From: Limnohabitans sp.
Lineage (GTDB): Bacteria; Pseudomonadota; Gammaproteobacteria; Burkholderiales; Burkholderiaceae_C
Reading direction: 5' to 3'
Length of the DNA stretch: 8,313 nt
Assembly: GCA_018883305.1 (NCBI GenBank)
Contig: VEQI01000128.1
Location: forward strand, 1-8,313
Position 1 is the stretch's first letter, and every line of letters begins with the position of its first letter. The position numbers and the translations under genes are program-made. The notes beneath the pieces were generated by a model. It was not told where the DNA came from and did no database searches. It saw nothing but the letters and a program-made list of their open reading frames with translations. Below, one piece after another: positions 1 to 5,999 of this stretch.

Positions 1-1
1 T

Positions 2-82
2 TCTGGGGCCCATGAACCCGAGACCTTGCTTCAGGCAATGGAGCAGTCCCTGGCGCCGCCACAAGAGACCGCCAACGCCTGA
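2..82 (+). CDS. 3' end of an unidentified plus-strand gene (partial)
   Basis: A frame open from the window edge ends at a TGA at 80-82. It reads as about 26 residues with a mildly acidic, Gln/Ala/Pro-rich tail ending in ETANA. Codon choice, with mostly G or C in third positions, fits the neighbouring genes. No motif is visible in so short a piece, so no function can be given. It could also be a chance open frame, since only 81 bases are seen. A hairpin at 100-131 lies just after the stop, which favours a real gene end here. Confidence 0.45.
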   Translation, partial: SGAHEPETLLQAMEQSLAPPQETANA

Positions 83-99
83 ACCCCGCGCCTCACATC

Positions 100-131
100 G
101 CGCAGGTCAGCGCGTGCCTGGCTGACTGCGC
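100..131. terminator. Hairpin between two convergent gene ends, possible bidirectional terminator
   Basis: GCGCA (100-104) plus GTCAGC (106-111) pair with GCTGAC (121-126) plus TGCGC (127-131). This gives 11 base pairs with one bulged G at 105 and a 9-base loop. It lies between the stop at 80-82 on the plus strand and the stop at 143-145 on the minus strand. Neither side has a T-tract, so it is not a classical intrinsic terminator. It may act with Rho or protect 3' ends. Confidence 0.4.
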
Positions 132-142
132 CCCCTGGCGTG

Positions 143-478
143 TCAATTGCACTTGCGCACCACGCCGCCACGCACGCAGTCGCTGTTGCTTTGCACGCGA
201 CCACTGGAGCTGTAGGTGGTGGAGGCAGAAGAAGCCGGTACAGCCCCCGAGGATGAGTAGGTGTCTTGCCCCGGCGAGACAGGTGCCACTTCAGGCGGGC
301 GGGGCGCTGCTCGCGTGCCGCCATTGGGCGAGTTGGGTGGCAACTGGACGATCACGGCCGGCTGCACGCCGGTCGAAGGGCGATTGGACACGCCACGAGG
401 GCTGTCCGCCGAGAGGGCTTGTGACCAACCCATGGCGGGCAGCAGCATCCATGTCAGGAGGAAGGGGCGACTACGCAT
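143..478 (-). CDS. Small secreted protein with signal peptide and C-terminal cysteine pair, function unknown
   Basis: Predicted protein of 111 residues. Residues 1-24 look like a Sec signal peptide: MRSR, then a hydrophobic stretch LLTWMLLPAMG, then small residues with likely cleavage after A21 (SQA) or A24. The mature part is low in complexity and rich in Ser, Pro, Gly and Val. TYSSSG occurs twice (residues 73-78 and 88-93). The end, CVRGGVVRKC, has cysteines at 101 and 110 that could form a disulfide in the periplasm. The start at 478 is chosen because GGAGA at 485-489 sits 6 bases before the ATG. An ATG at 505 has no such site. The open frame continues upstream to 643, but that would run through the 4.5S RNA gene. 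I do not recognise the family. It could be periplasmic or exported. Confidence 0.7.
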   Translation of the reverse strand: MRSRPFLLTWMLLPAMGWSQALSADSPRGVSNRPSTGVQPAVIVQLPPNSPNGGTRAAPRPPEVAPVSPGQDTYSSSGAVPASSASTTYSSSGRVQSNSDCVRGGVVRKCN

Positions 479-511
479 GGCATATCTCCGGTCGATCAGC
501 TTCATGAAGTG

Positions 512-534
512 CCATCTGCCCACGGGTGAGATGG
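512..534 (-). terminator. Weak hairpin after the 4.5S RNA gene
   Basis: CCATCT (512-517) pairs with AGATGG (529-534) around an 11-base loop that contains CCC and GGG. It lies 30 bases past the 3' end of the RNA and before the small secreted protein gene on the same strand. There is no T-tract. Termination of the RNA here is only a possibility, and 3' processing by RNases is an alternative. Confidence 0.22.
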
Positions 535-563
535 GTGACGGCGTGATTGACACCCCATCAAGT

Positions 564-659
564 TGACGAGCCTTGACCCCAGCACTGGCTCCACGGTTAG
601 GGCTGCTTGGTTCCCCACCTGACCCGGTTGGCCGCTTCCCCATGTGGGAAGGCCCGTCA
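564..659 (-). ncRNA. ffs: Signal recognition particle RNA, small (4.5S) bacterial type
   Basis: Scaffold RNA of the signal recognition particle. It binds Ffh and directs inner-membrane proteins to the Sec translocon. On the minus strand the conserved Ffh-binding domain is plain: GGTCAGGT, a GG/CC-closed GGAA tetraloop (611-614), then AAGCAGCC. The ends form an 11-bp helix with one G-U pair, TGACGGGCCTT with AAGGCTCGTCA. This fixes the molecule at about 96 bases, close to the usual small SRP RNA length. A TACAAT box ends 7 bases before the first base of the helix, so the transcription start and the mature 5' end nearly coincide. The two pairs closing the tetraloop are GG/CC, the reverse of the CC/GG that I recall in E. 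coli, which keeps pairing. The gene diverges from dnaX. Exact ends are inferred from pairing. Confidence 0.93.
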
Positions 660-665
660 CCGCTG

Positions 666-671
666 ATTGTA
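666..671 (-). promoter_or_regulatory. -10 box of the 4.5S RNA promoter
   Basis: TACAAT on the minus strand differs from the consensus TATAAT at one position. Counting 7 bases on from its last T gives position 659, exactly the 5' end predicted by the terminal helix of the RNA. No good -35 box is visible at 16-18 bases upstream. Confidence 0.65.
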
Positions 672-772
672 AGGTGACGAACGCCAAGACGCTGGGGATG
701 GATGTGCGAATGCCCTTGTTCAGGAGGGCATTGTTGGCGGGCATATCCTTCAGACCCGTCTCATCATCGACT

Positions 773-778
773 TAGAAT
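773..778 (+). promoter_or_regulatory. Possible -10 box immediately before dnaX
   Basis: TAGAAT matches the consensus TATAAT at five of six positions and ends 7 bases before the dnaX ATG. Transcription would then start at about 785-786, giving a leaderless or nearly leaderless mRNA. No Shine-Dalgarno site precedes the ATG, which agrees with this. The -35 region is poor (TTCAGA at 749-754), so the call rests on the -10 box and the missing ribosome site. Confidence 0.4.
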
Positions 779-785
779 CGCCCGT

Positions 786-2669
786 ATGTCCTACCTTGTC
801 CTGGCCCGCAAATACCGACCGAAGACCTTCGTCGAGATGGTGGGGCAGGATCACGTGGTGCAGGCCCTCACCAATGCACTGGCCTCTCAACGCCTGCATC
901 ATGCCTATCTGTTCACCGGTACCCGGGGTGTGGGCAAGACCACGGTGTCGCGCATTCTGGCCAAGTCGCTCAATTGTGAGCAAGGCATCACGGCCACGCC
1001 GTGTGGTCAGTGCGCCGCCTGTCTGGATATTGATGCCGGTCGTTTTGTGGACTACACCGAACTGGATGCTGCGTCGCACCGAGGGGTGGACGAAGTTCAG
1101 CAATTGCTGGAGCAGGCTGTGTACAAGCCGGTGCAGGGGCGCTTCAAGGTCTTCATGATCGATGAAGTGCACATGCTGAGCAACACGGCGTTCAATGCCA
1201 TGCTCAAAACGCTGGAAGAGCCGCCCGAGTACCTCAAATTTGTGCTGGCCACCACGGATCCGCAGAAGGTGCCGGTGACGGTGTTGTCGCGCTGTCTGCA
1301 GTTCAACCTGCGGCCCATGGCACCAGAAACCGTGCTGTCGCACCTCACCACGGTGTTGCAGGCTGAACAAATTCCGGCGGACTCGCAGTCGTTGCGATGG
1401 ATTGCGCGTGCCGCGCGCGGCTCCATGCGTGACGCGCTGTCCCTGACGGACCAAGCCATTGCCTACGGTGCGGGTCAGTTGCAAGAAGACACGGTTCGGC
1501 AAATGCTGGGCACGGCGGACCGCAGCCGGGTGATGGCCCTGATCGAGGCGCTGGCGCAAGCGGATGGGGCGCAGGTGGTGACCCTGTGCGATGCGCTGCG
1601 TGATGCAGGATTGAATGCTGCCAGCACGTTGGAAGACATGGCCTGGGTGCTACAACGCATGGCGGTGCTGCAACTGGCGCCTGCCGCCGCCGCGGCCCCT
1701 CAGGATCCAGACCCCGAGGCGGCTCGTCTGGCCGAACTCGCGGCCCTGATGCCTGCGGATGAAACGCAACTGCTCTACAGCCTGTGTCTTCAAGGACGGC
1801 AGGAGTTGGGGCTGGCCCCGGATGAATACGCCGGTCTGACCATGGTGCTGCTGCGTTTACTGGCCTTTCAGTCGCCAGCCCGTGGCCCCGTGGCCGAAAA
1901 AAAAAATTCTGAATCGCCCCGGGTACTGAGCCCGGCGGTCCCCTCACCAGCACCGGCATTAGCACCTGCACCTGCGCCTGCGCCTGCAACGTCACCAGCT
2001 CAGCCGCCATCTGTCGATCAGCCTAGCCACAGACCGTCTTTGGCCGCATCCACCGCCGGTCAACGCCTGCCCGTGCGAGAGATGACGCAGCCTACCCGCG
2101 CCGTTCAGCCCCCGCCGGTCGTGGCCGAGGCCTCCCCGTTGGGACGGTCTGCACCCGCCGCCGCCACGGCTGCCCCGGCGCCTTGGGAAGACGAGGTGGA
2201 CGCGGCCCTGGTGGCCGTCCCGGTTCGCCATCGTCCCGTGCTGGATGACGATGCCAGCGTGCCCCCGCCCGTGGATGTGCCCAGCACGCCCGAGGGCGAT
2301 GTCTGGTTTGAGCTGGTGCAGTCTCTGGTGGCGGCGGAACACATCCAGGCGCTGACCCGCGAGCTGGCTTTGCAGTCGCAGTTGGTGGCCCGTGACAGCG
2401 ATACCTGGTTGCTACGGATCGAGCGTGAATCGCTCAACAGCTCCAACAGCCGCGAGCGTTTGCAGCGTGCTTTGGCGCAAGCCGGACATGCCGTGACCCT
2501 GAATGTGGAAATCGGCCGCGTGGCCGACAGTCCCGCCAAGCGGCTGGCAGCGCTGGCTGCCCGTCGTCAGCGTGAGGCAGAATCCATCATTCTGGACGAC
2601 CCCTATGTGAAGCACTTGATGCACGACTTTGGCGCCACCATCGTGCCGGGCAGCATCAAGCCGCTGTGA
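786..2669 (+). CDS. dnaX: DNA polymerase III subunits tau/gamma, clamp loader ATPase
   Basis: Tau is the motor and organiser of the replisome clamp loader. It opens and loads the beta clamp with delta and delta' and tethers the polymerase core. The protein has 627 residues. Visible features are Walker A GTRGVGKTT (45-53), the zinc module C64, C73, C76 and C79, Walker B DEVH (126-129) and sensor SRC (168-170), followed by the collar domain to about residue 368. A long Ala/Pro-rich linker follows (about 375-500), then a C-terminal domain (about 505-627) in the position of tau domain V, which binds the alpha subunit. The start at 786 gives MSYLVLARKYRPKTF, the family N-terminus. An upstream start at 702 would add 28 unrelated residues. 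There is no clear Shine-Dalgarno site. A ten-A run at codons 371-374 probably also yields a gamma-like short form of 375-380 residues. ybaB and recR follow on the same strand. Confidence 0.99.
   Translation: MSYLVLARKYRPKTFVEMVGQDHVVQALTNALASQRLHHAYLFTGTRGVGKTTVSRILAKSLNCEQGITATPCGQCAACLDIDAGRFVDYTELDAASHRGVDEVQQLLEQAVYKPVQGRFKVFMIDEVHMLSNTAFNAMLKTLEEPPEYLKFVLATTDPQKVPVTVLSRCLQFNLRPMAPETVLSHLTTVLQAEQIPADSQSLRWIARAARGSMRDALSLTDQAIAYGAGQLQEDTVRQMLGTADRSRVMALIEALAQADGAQVVTLCDALRDAGLNAASTLEDMAWVLQRMAVLQLAPAAAAAPQDPDPEAARLAELAALMPADETQLLYSLCLQGRQELGLAPDEYAGLTMVLLRLLAFQSPARGPVAEKKNSESPRVLSPAVPSPAPALAPAPAPAPATSPAQPPSVDQPSHRPSLAASTAGQRLPVREMTQPTRAVQPPPVVAEASPLGRSAPAAATAAPAPWEDEVDAALVAVPVRHRPVLDDDASVPPPVDVPSTPEGDVWFELVQSLVAAEHIQALTRELALQSQLVARDSDTWLLRIERESLNSSNSRERLQRALAQAGHAVTLNVEIGRVADSPAKRLAALAARRQREAESIILDDPYVKHLMHDFGATIVPGSIKPL
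1897..1939 (+). promoter_or_regulatory. Probable dnaX frameshift or transcription-slippage site with downstream hairpin
   Basis: Ten A's (1897-1906) occupy codons GAA AAA AAA AAT at residues 371-374. A shift into the -1 frame, or insertion of one A in the mRNA, reads Lys-Phe and then TGA at 1910-1912. A +1 shift, or loss of one A, ends at TGA 1927-1929. Downstream, CCGGGT (1919-1924) pairs with GCCCGG (1930-1935). GCC (1916-1918) can extend this by pairing with GGT (1937-1939), leaving one bulged C. In E. coli dnaX a slippery A-run plus hairpin makes gamma by ribosomal frameshifting. In Thermus an A-run does so by transcriptional slippage. Which applies here cannot be told from sequence. Confidence 0.75.
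1962..1985 (+). repeat. Four 6-bp tandem repeats encoding Ala-Pro in the tau linker
   Basis: Units GCACCT, GCACCT, GCGCCT and GCGCCT follow one another in frame and encode four Ala-Pro pairs at residues 393-400. Such repeats can gain or lose units without breaking the frame. The encoded stretch would be an extended, flexible part of the linker between the clamp-loader core and the polymerase-binding end of tau. Confidence 0.85.
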
Positions 2670-2701
2670 CCCCTTTTGACATCTACGGAAAGCACCACAC
2701 C

Positions 2702-3034
2702 ATGTTCAACAAAGGACAACTCGCCGGCCTGATGAAACAGGCGCAGGCCATGCAGGACAACCTCAAGAAGGCTCAAGACGAGCTGGCCTTGATCGAGGTG
2801 ACGGGGGAGGCCGGCAATGGCTTGGTGCGTATCGTGATGACCTGCAAGCATGAGGTCAAGCGCGTGACCATCGACCCCAGCCTGATGGGCGATGATCGTG
2901 ACATGCTGGAGGACTTGGTCACCGTGGCCTTCAATGATGCGTCCCGCAAGGCCGAAGACACCAGCCAGGCCAAGATGGGCAAACTGACCGCGGGCATGCC
3001 TGGCCTGCCCGGTGGCATGAAGCTCCCCTTTTGA
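2702..3034 (+). CDS. ybaB: YbaB/EbfC family nucleoid-associated protein
   Basis: Small DNA-binding protein of 110 residues, about the length of E. coli YbaB. Members of the family form dimers, bind DNA and help shape the nucleoid. The family pattern is clear: an N-terminal helix beginning MFNKGQLAGLMKQAQ, a strand region with VTGEAGNGLVRIVMTCKHEV, then DPSLMGDDRDMLEDLVTVAFNDA, and a Gly/Met/Pro-rich C-terminal tail ending GGMKLPF. The ATG at 2702 is chosen from this N-terminus. GGAAAG at 2687-2692 stands 9 bases upstream. A GTG at 2666 overlapping the dnaX stop would add 12 residues foreign to the family. The gene begins 32 bases after dnaX and is probably cotranscribed with it. The dnaX-ybaB-recR order is widespread in Proteobacteria and suggests a link to replication or repair. 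Confidence 0.97.
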   Translation: MFNKGQLAGLMKQAQAMQDNLKKAQDELALIEVTGEAGNGLVRIVMTCKHEVKRVTIDPSLMGDDRDMLEDLVTVAFNDASRKAEDTSQAKMGKLTAGMPGLPGGMKLPF

Positions 3035-3053
3035 TTCAGTGGACACCCTGGTT

Positions 3054-3080
3054 GCCAACACAACGATCCGTTGTGTTGGC
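3054..3080 (+). promoter_or_regulatory. Perfect 12-bp hairpin between ybaB and recR
   Basis: GCCAACACAACG (3054-3065) and CGTTGTGTTGGC (3069-3080) are exact reverse complements separated by only ATC. The stem ends 5 bases before the AGG that probably serves as the recR ribosome site (3086-3088). No T-tract follows, so simple intrinsic termination is unlikely. It could stabilise the 3' end of the upstream message, mark a processing site, set the ratio of YbaB to RecR, or be a protein-binding dyad in DNA. Confidence 0.6.
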
Positions 3081-3097
3081 CCAGCAGGTCTGACCCC

Positions 3098-3694
3098 ATG
3101 AGCCAAGCCCATGCCCTGGACGCCTTGATCGAGGCTTTGCGCCGCCTGCCTGGCGTCGGCGTGAAGTCGGCTTCTCGCATGGCGCATCATTTGTTGCAGC
3201 ATGATCGGGAAGGGGCGCAATTGTTGTCCCAGGCTCTGCAGCAAGCGGCCAGTGCGGTGCAGCATTGCAGTCGTTGTCACACCTTTACCGAAGCACCTGT
3301 CTGCGCCACTTGTCTGGATCCACAACGTGACCCCAGCCGTCTGTGCGTGGTGGAAACACCGGCGGATCAGTCGGCCATCGAGCGCACGGACGCCTATCGT
3401 GGCTTGTACTTCGTACTGATGGGGGCGCTCAACCCGCTGGATGGCCTGGGCCCGCGTGAACTGGGCATGCAGGCGCTGTTGCAACGGGTGGACGACGGTG
3501 TGGTGCAAGAGGTCATTCTGGCCACCAATTTCACCGCCGAAGGCGAGGCCACCGCCCATGTGCTGGGGGAGGCCTTGAAGCGTCGAGGCGTTCAGGTGAC
3601 GCGCCTGGCGCGTGGCGTACCGATTGGCAGCGAACTGGAATATGTGGACCTGGGCACCATTGCCCACGCTTTGGCGGATCGTCGCGCCACCTGA
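3098..3694 (+). CDS. recR: Recombination mediator RecR
   Basis: RecR works with RecO and RecF to load RecA on SSB-coated single-stranded DNA at gaps. It forms a ring-like clamp around DNA. The 198-residue protein has all expected parts: an N-terminal helix-hairpin-helix with RLPGVGVKSASRMAHHLL (16-33), a four-cysteine zinc finger (C57, C60, C69, C72), and a Toprim domain beginning near LCVVETPAD (82-90). The later segments VILATNFTAEGEATA and the basic-plus-glycine RLARGVPIGSELEYVD match the conserved C-terminal part. Length is close to the E. coli protein (201). The start at 3098 gives the family N-terminus, and AGG at 3086-3088 is a modest ribosome site 9 bases away. The gene is the last of the dnaX cluster. 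It converges on mltD with a 35-bp gap that holds no convincing terminator. Confidence 0.99.
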   Translation: MSQAHALDALIEALRRLPGVGVKSASRMAHHLLQHDREGAQLLSQALQQAASAVQHCSRCHTFTEAPVCATCLDPQRDPSRLCVVETPADQSAIERTDAYRGLYFVLMGALNPLDGLGPRELGMQALLQRVDDGVVQEVILATNFTAEGEATAHVLGEALKRRGVQVTRLARGVPIGSELEYVDLGTIAHALADRRAT

Positions 3695-3729
3695 GTGGTG
3701 TGTTGCGTGATGGCGCGGGATGCTGGGGC

Positions 3730-5232
3730 TTAGCGCTTGGCCACTTTGGTGGCAGGCGCATTGCCGGCGGTCTTGGGTTTGACCGGTGTTGCCTGACTCG
3801 CCTTGGCGGTGCGAGTTTTGTTGCGGCCTTTGCCTGCCGCCGTCTTGACAGGTGAGGTCAGCATCAGCACCACGGACTGGCCAGCCTGGAGCTTGGCACC
3901 CGGGCGCAATTCATTCCAGTCCGCGATTTGAGTTTCAGTGACTTTGTACTGACGCGCCAATGAGGCCAGGGTATCTTTCTTGCTTGCTTTCACCACCACC
4001 CGACGAGGCTCCACCTCGGGGGCCAGCTCCAGCCGGCCATTGTCGGCCACCTCGGAGTCCACATCCTCATCCATGCGGGCGCTGCGCGGCACCAGCAACG
4101 CAGAGCCGGATTTGATCAGCATGCGCGGCGGAATGTTGTTGATGCGACGAAACTCTTCTTCCGGCACCCCCGCGCGACGAGCGGCCTCGGCCACCTTCAG
4201 CGTGGCTGGGGCCACCCAGGCGGTCCAGCTGGCCAGTTGTCCCCCCGCGAAGGTTTCGTAGTTTTGCTGAAAGATTTCCGCGTTGTCCCAGGGCAGCAGG
4301 ATTTGAGGTGTGCCCGCCGCCAGCAGCACTGGCCGATTGGCCGAAGGGTTGAGCGACTTGAAGTCGTCCACCGAGATGTCGGCGAGCTTGGCGGCTACCG
4401 TGACGTCCATGTCGCGCGGCAGGGGCACGCTTTGGAAATAGGGGTGGTTGTGGATGTCCGGCAGCTTGACGTTGTAGCTGTCCGGCCGGGCCACCAGGTT
4501 TTTGATAGCTTGCAGCTTGGGCACGTAAAAGCGCGTCTCCATGGGCATGTTGAGGTCGGTGTAGGCCGAGCCCAGGCCGCTGCGCTGATTGCGTGCAATG
4601 GCTTTGCCCACGTTGCCTTCGCCCCAGTTGTAGGCCGCCAGTGCCAGGTGCCAGTCCCCGAACATGCCGTACAGACGCTGTAAATAATCCAGGGCAGCCC
4701 GGGTGGAGGCCAGCACGTCACGCCGGTCATCGCGGAACACATTTTGTTTGAGGTCGAAGTCCTTCCCCGTGCGCGGCATGAACTGCCACATGCCCATGGC
4801 CTTGGCACTGGAGACGGCTTGCGGGTTGAACGCGCTTTCAATGAAGGGCAGCAAGGCCAGTTCGGTGGGCATGTCGCGGCGCTCCAACTCCTCGACGATG
4901 TGATAGAGGTATTTGCGAGAGCGTTCGGTCATGCGCAGCAGATAGTCGGGGCGGCTGGCATACCACTGCACGCGGTCTTCCACCAGATCCGTTTCCAGAT
5001 CGGGCATGGCAAAGCCGCGTCGGATGCGTTCCCACAAGTCGTGCGGCAGACTCAGGTGGGCAATGGGATCCTGATGGGCCTGGTCCTTGGCCAATGGGCG
5101 CAGGCCCGTGGGGGCCGGTGTGGTCTGCGCGGGCGGCGATGCGGTGACCCCCGAGGCATCAGCGCTGGGGGACGTGGGCACGGAGGCACAGCCACCGAGC
5201 CACAGCGCCACAAACAGGAACCAGAGTTTCAT
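3730..5232 (-). CDS. mltD: Membrane-bound lytic murein transglycosylase D-like lipoprotein with LysM repeats
   Basis: Lytic transglycosylases cleave the MurNAc-GlcNAc bond of peptidoglycan, forming 1,6-anhydroMurNAc. The product has 500 residues. A lipoprotein signal peptide ends in the lipobox LGGC (12-15), so C15 would be lipidated, and the next residues (A, S) favour outer-membrane sorting. The SLT catalytic domain covers about 105-215, with catalytic Glu132 in FIESAFNP and the conserved GMWQFMP (147-153) and AYNWGEGNV (200-208). Two degenerate LysM-like segments (about 275-315 and 340-382) and a clearer LysM (about 412-458) should bind the cell wall. A basic Lys/Ala/Thr tail follows. The ATG at 5232 overlaps the gloB stop as ATGA, suggesting translational coupling. 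An in-frame ATG at 5250 would put six residues before the signal peptide and is less likely. The mltD symbol rests on this architecture and on the gloB neighbour. Confidence 0.95.
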   Translation of the reverse strand: MKLWFLFVALWLGGCASVPTSPSADASGVTASPPAQTTPAPTGLRPLAKDQAHQDPIAHLSLPHDLWERIRRGFAMPDLETDLVEDRVQWYASRPDYLLRMTERSRKYLYHIVEELERRDMPTELALLPFIESAFNPQAVSSAKAMGMWQFMPRTGKDFDLKQNVFRDDRRDVLASTRAALDYLQRLYGMFGDWHLALAAYNWGEGNVGKAIARNQRSGLGSAYTDLNMPMETRFYVPKLQAIKNLVARPDSYNVKLPDIHNHPYFQSVPLPRDMDVTVAAKLADISVDDFKSLNPSANRPVLLAAGTPQILLPWDNAEIFQQNYETFAGGQLASWTAWVAPATLKVAEAARRAGVPEEEFRRINNIPPRMLIKSGSALLVPRSARMDEDVDSEVADNGRLELAPEVEPRRVVVKASKKDTLASLARQYKVTETQIADWNELRPGAKLQAGQSVVLMLTSPVKTAAGKGRNKTRTAKASQATPVKPKTAGNAPATKVAKR

Positions 5233-5999
5233 TTGAATTCGTTTTTCCATTGACGCAGCGCGGCGAACACGGCCACGTCATCTTGGGCTTCAGGGTGGCG
5301 ACGACGCACGGCCTCGATGATGGCGGGCTCGCGGGAGCGCAGGAAAGGGTTGATGCGGCACTCCTGGGCCAGCAAAGCAGGCAGGGTGGGCTGCCCCGAT
5401 TGTCGCAGGGCTTCACATGCCGTGCGATAGTGTTGCAAGTCAGTGTTGTCGGGATCCACGGCCAGGGCAAACGCCAAGTTGGACAAGGTGTACTCGTGGG
5501 CGCAGCACACCAGGGTTTGCGGGTCCAGGGCTGCCAGCCGGTCCAGGGACTGCAGCATTTGCGCGGGCGTGCCTTCAAAGATGCGGCCGCAACCGCCAGA
5601 GAACAGCGTGTCGCCACAAAACAGCAGCGCGCCCAGGGGCGTGGCAGGGGCCCAATACGCTACATGCCCGGCCGTGTGGCCCGGGACATCCAGCACCTGG
5701 AGGGTCTGTCCCAGCAGCGCCAGGGTGTCCCCACCTTGCACGGGCTCGTGGTCAAACGCCAGGCCCTCGGCGGCTGGGGCGATGACGCGCGCACCGGTCG
5801 CAGCGCACAAAGCGGGCACACCACCCACGTGGTCGTGATGGTGATGCGTGACTAAAATCGCCCGCAGCGTGGCGTGTTGCATGCGCAGTGCGTGCAACAC
5901 CGGCTCGGCATCTCCCGGATCCACCACGACGGCATCCGACCCGGACTGCCATAGCCAAAGGTAGTTGTCAGCGAAAGCGGGCACAGGGATCAGTTTCAT
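5229..5999 (-). CDS. gloB: Hydroxyacylglutathione hydrolase (glyoxalase II)
   Basis: GloB hydrolyses S-lactoylglutathione to D-lactate and glutathione, the second step of cytoplasmic methylglyoxal removal. The 256-residue protein is a metallo-beta-lactamase fold enzyme of normal glyoxalase II length. The binuclear metal ligands are all present: H52, H54, D56 and H57 in THHHHDH (51-57), H108 in PGHT, bridging D130 in FCGDT, and H168 in AHEY. The C-terminal substrate-binding domain ends with the family signature NPFLR (217-221). The start at 5999 gives MKLIPVPAFADNYLW, the usual N-terminus. Its ATG overlaps the divergent methyltransferase ATG by two bases. No typical Shine-Dalgarno site is present, only a G-run just before the ATG, and a perfect TATAAT lies 10 bases upstream. 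The stop overlaps the mltD start, so the two genes are probably one transcript. Confidence 0.97.
   Translation of the reverse strand: MKLIPVPAFADNYLWLWQSGSDAVVVDPGDAEPVLHALRMQHATLRAILVTHHHHDHVGGVPALCAATGARVIAPAAEGLAFDHEPVQGGDTLALLGQTLQVLDVPGHTAGHVAYWAPATPLGALLFCGDTLFSGGCGRIFEGTPAQMLQSLDRLAALDPQTLVCCAHEYTLSNLAFALAVDPDNTDLQHYRTACEALRQSGQPTLPALLAQECRINPFLRSREPAIIEAVRRRHPEAQDDVAVFAALRQWKNEFK
5985..5989 (+). promoter_or_regulatory. Ribosome binding site of the YafS-like methyltransferase gene
   Basis: AGGGA lies 8 bases before the ATG at 5998 and supports that start over later ones. The site is read from within the first codons of gloB on the other strand. Confidence 0.65.

Noticed and set aside
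479..643. N-terminal extension of the small secreted protein's frame up to an upstream start at 643
   Set aside because: It would run through the 4.5S RNA gene and bury the signal peptide inside the protein; the start at 478 has a good ribosome site.
702..785. Upstream start for dnaX adding 28 residues
   Set aside because: The added Cys/His/Ser-rich residues do not belong to the DnaX family, whose N-terminus begins at MSYLVLARKYRP.
750..1559. A 269-codon open frame antisense to the ATPase part of dnaX
   Set aside because: It shadows the highly conserved DnaX region; the composition is Arg/His-rich with no motif.
2603..3667. A 354-codon open frame on the minus strand spanning the dnaX end, ybaB and recR
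   Set aside because: It is antisense to three certain genes, has no recognisable domain, and is His/Gln/Arg-rich as expected when GC-rich codons are read backwards.
3687..3702. Small stem overlapping the recR stop (CCAC/GTGG with G-U extensions) as a recR-mltD terminator
   Set aside because: Only four strong pairs, several wobble pairs, and no T-tract on either strand.
4237..4683. Plus-strand open frames opposite mltD
   Set aside because: MltD carries catalytic and LysM motifs over this stretch; the opposite frames have only biased composition.
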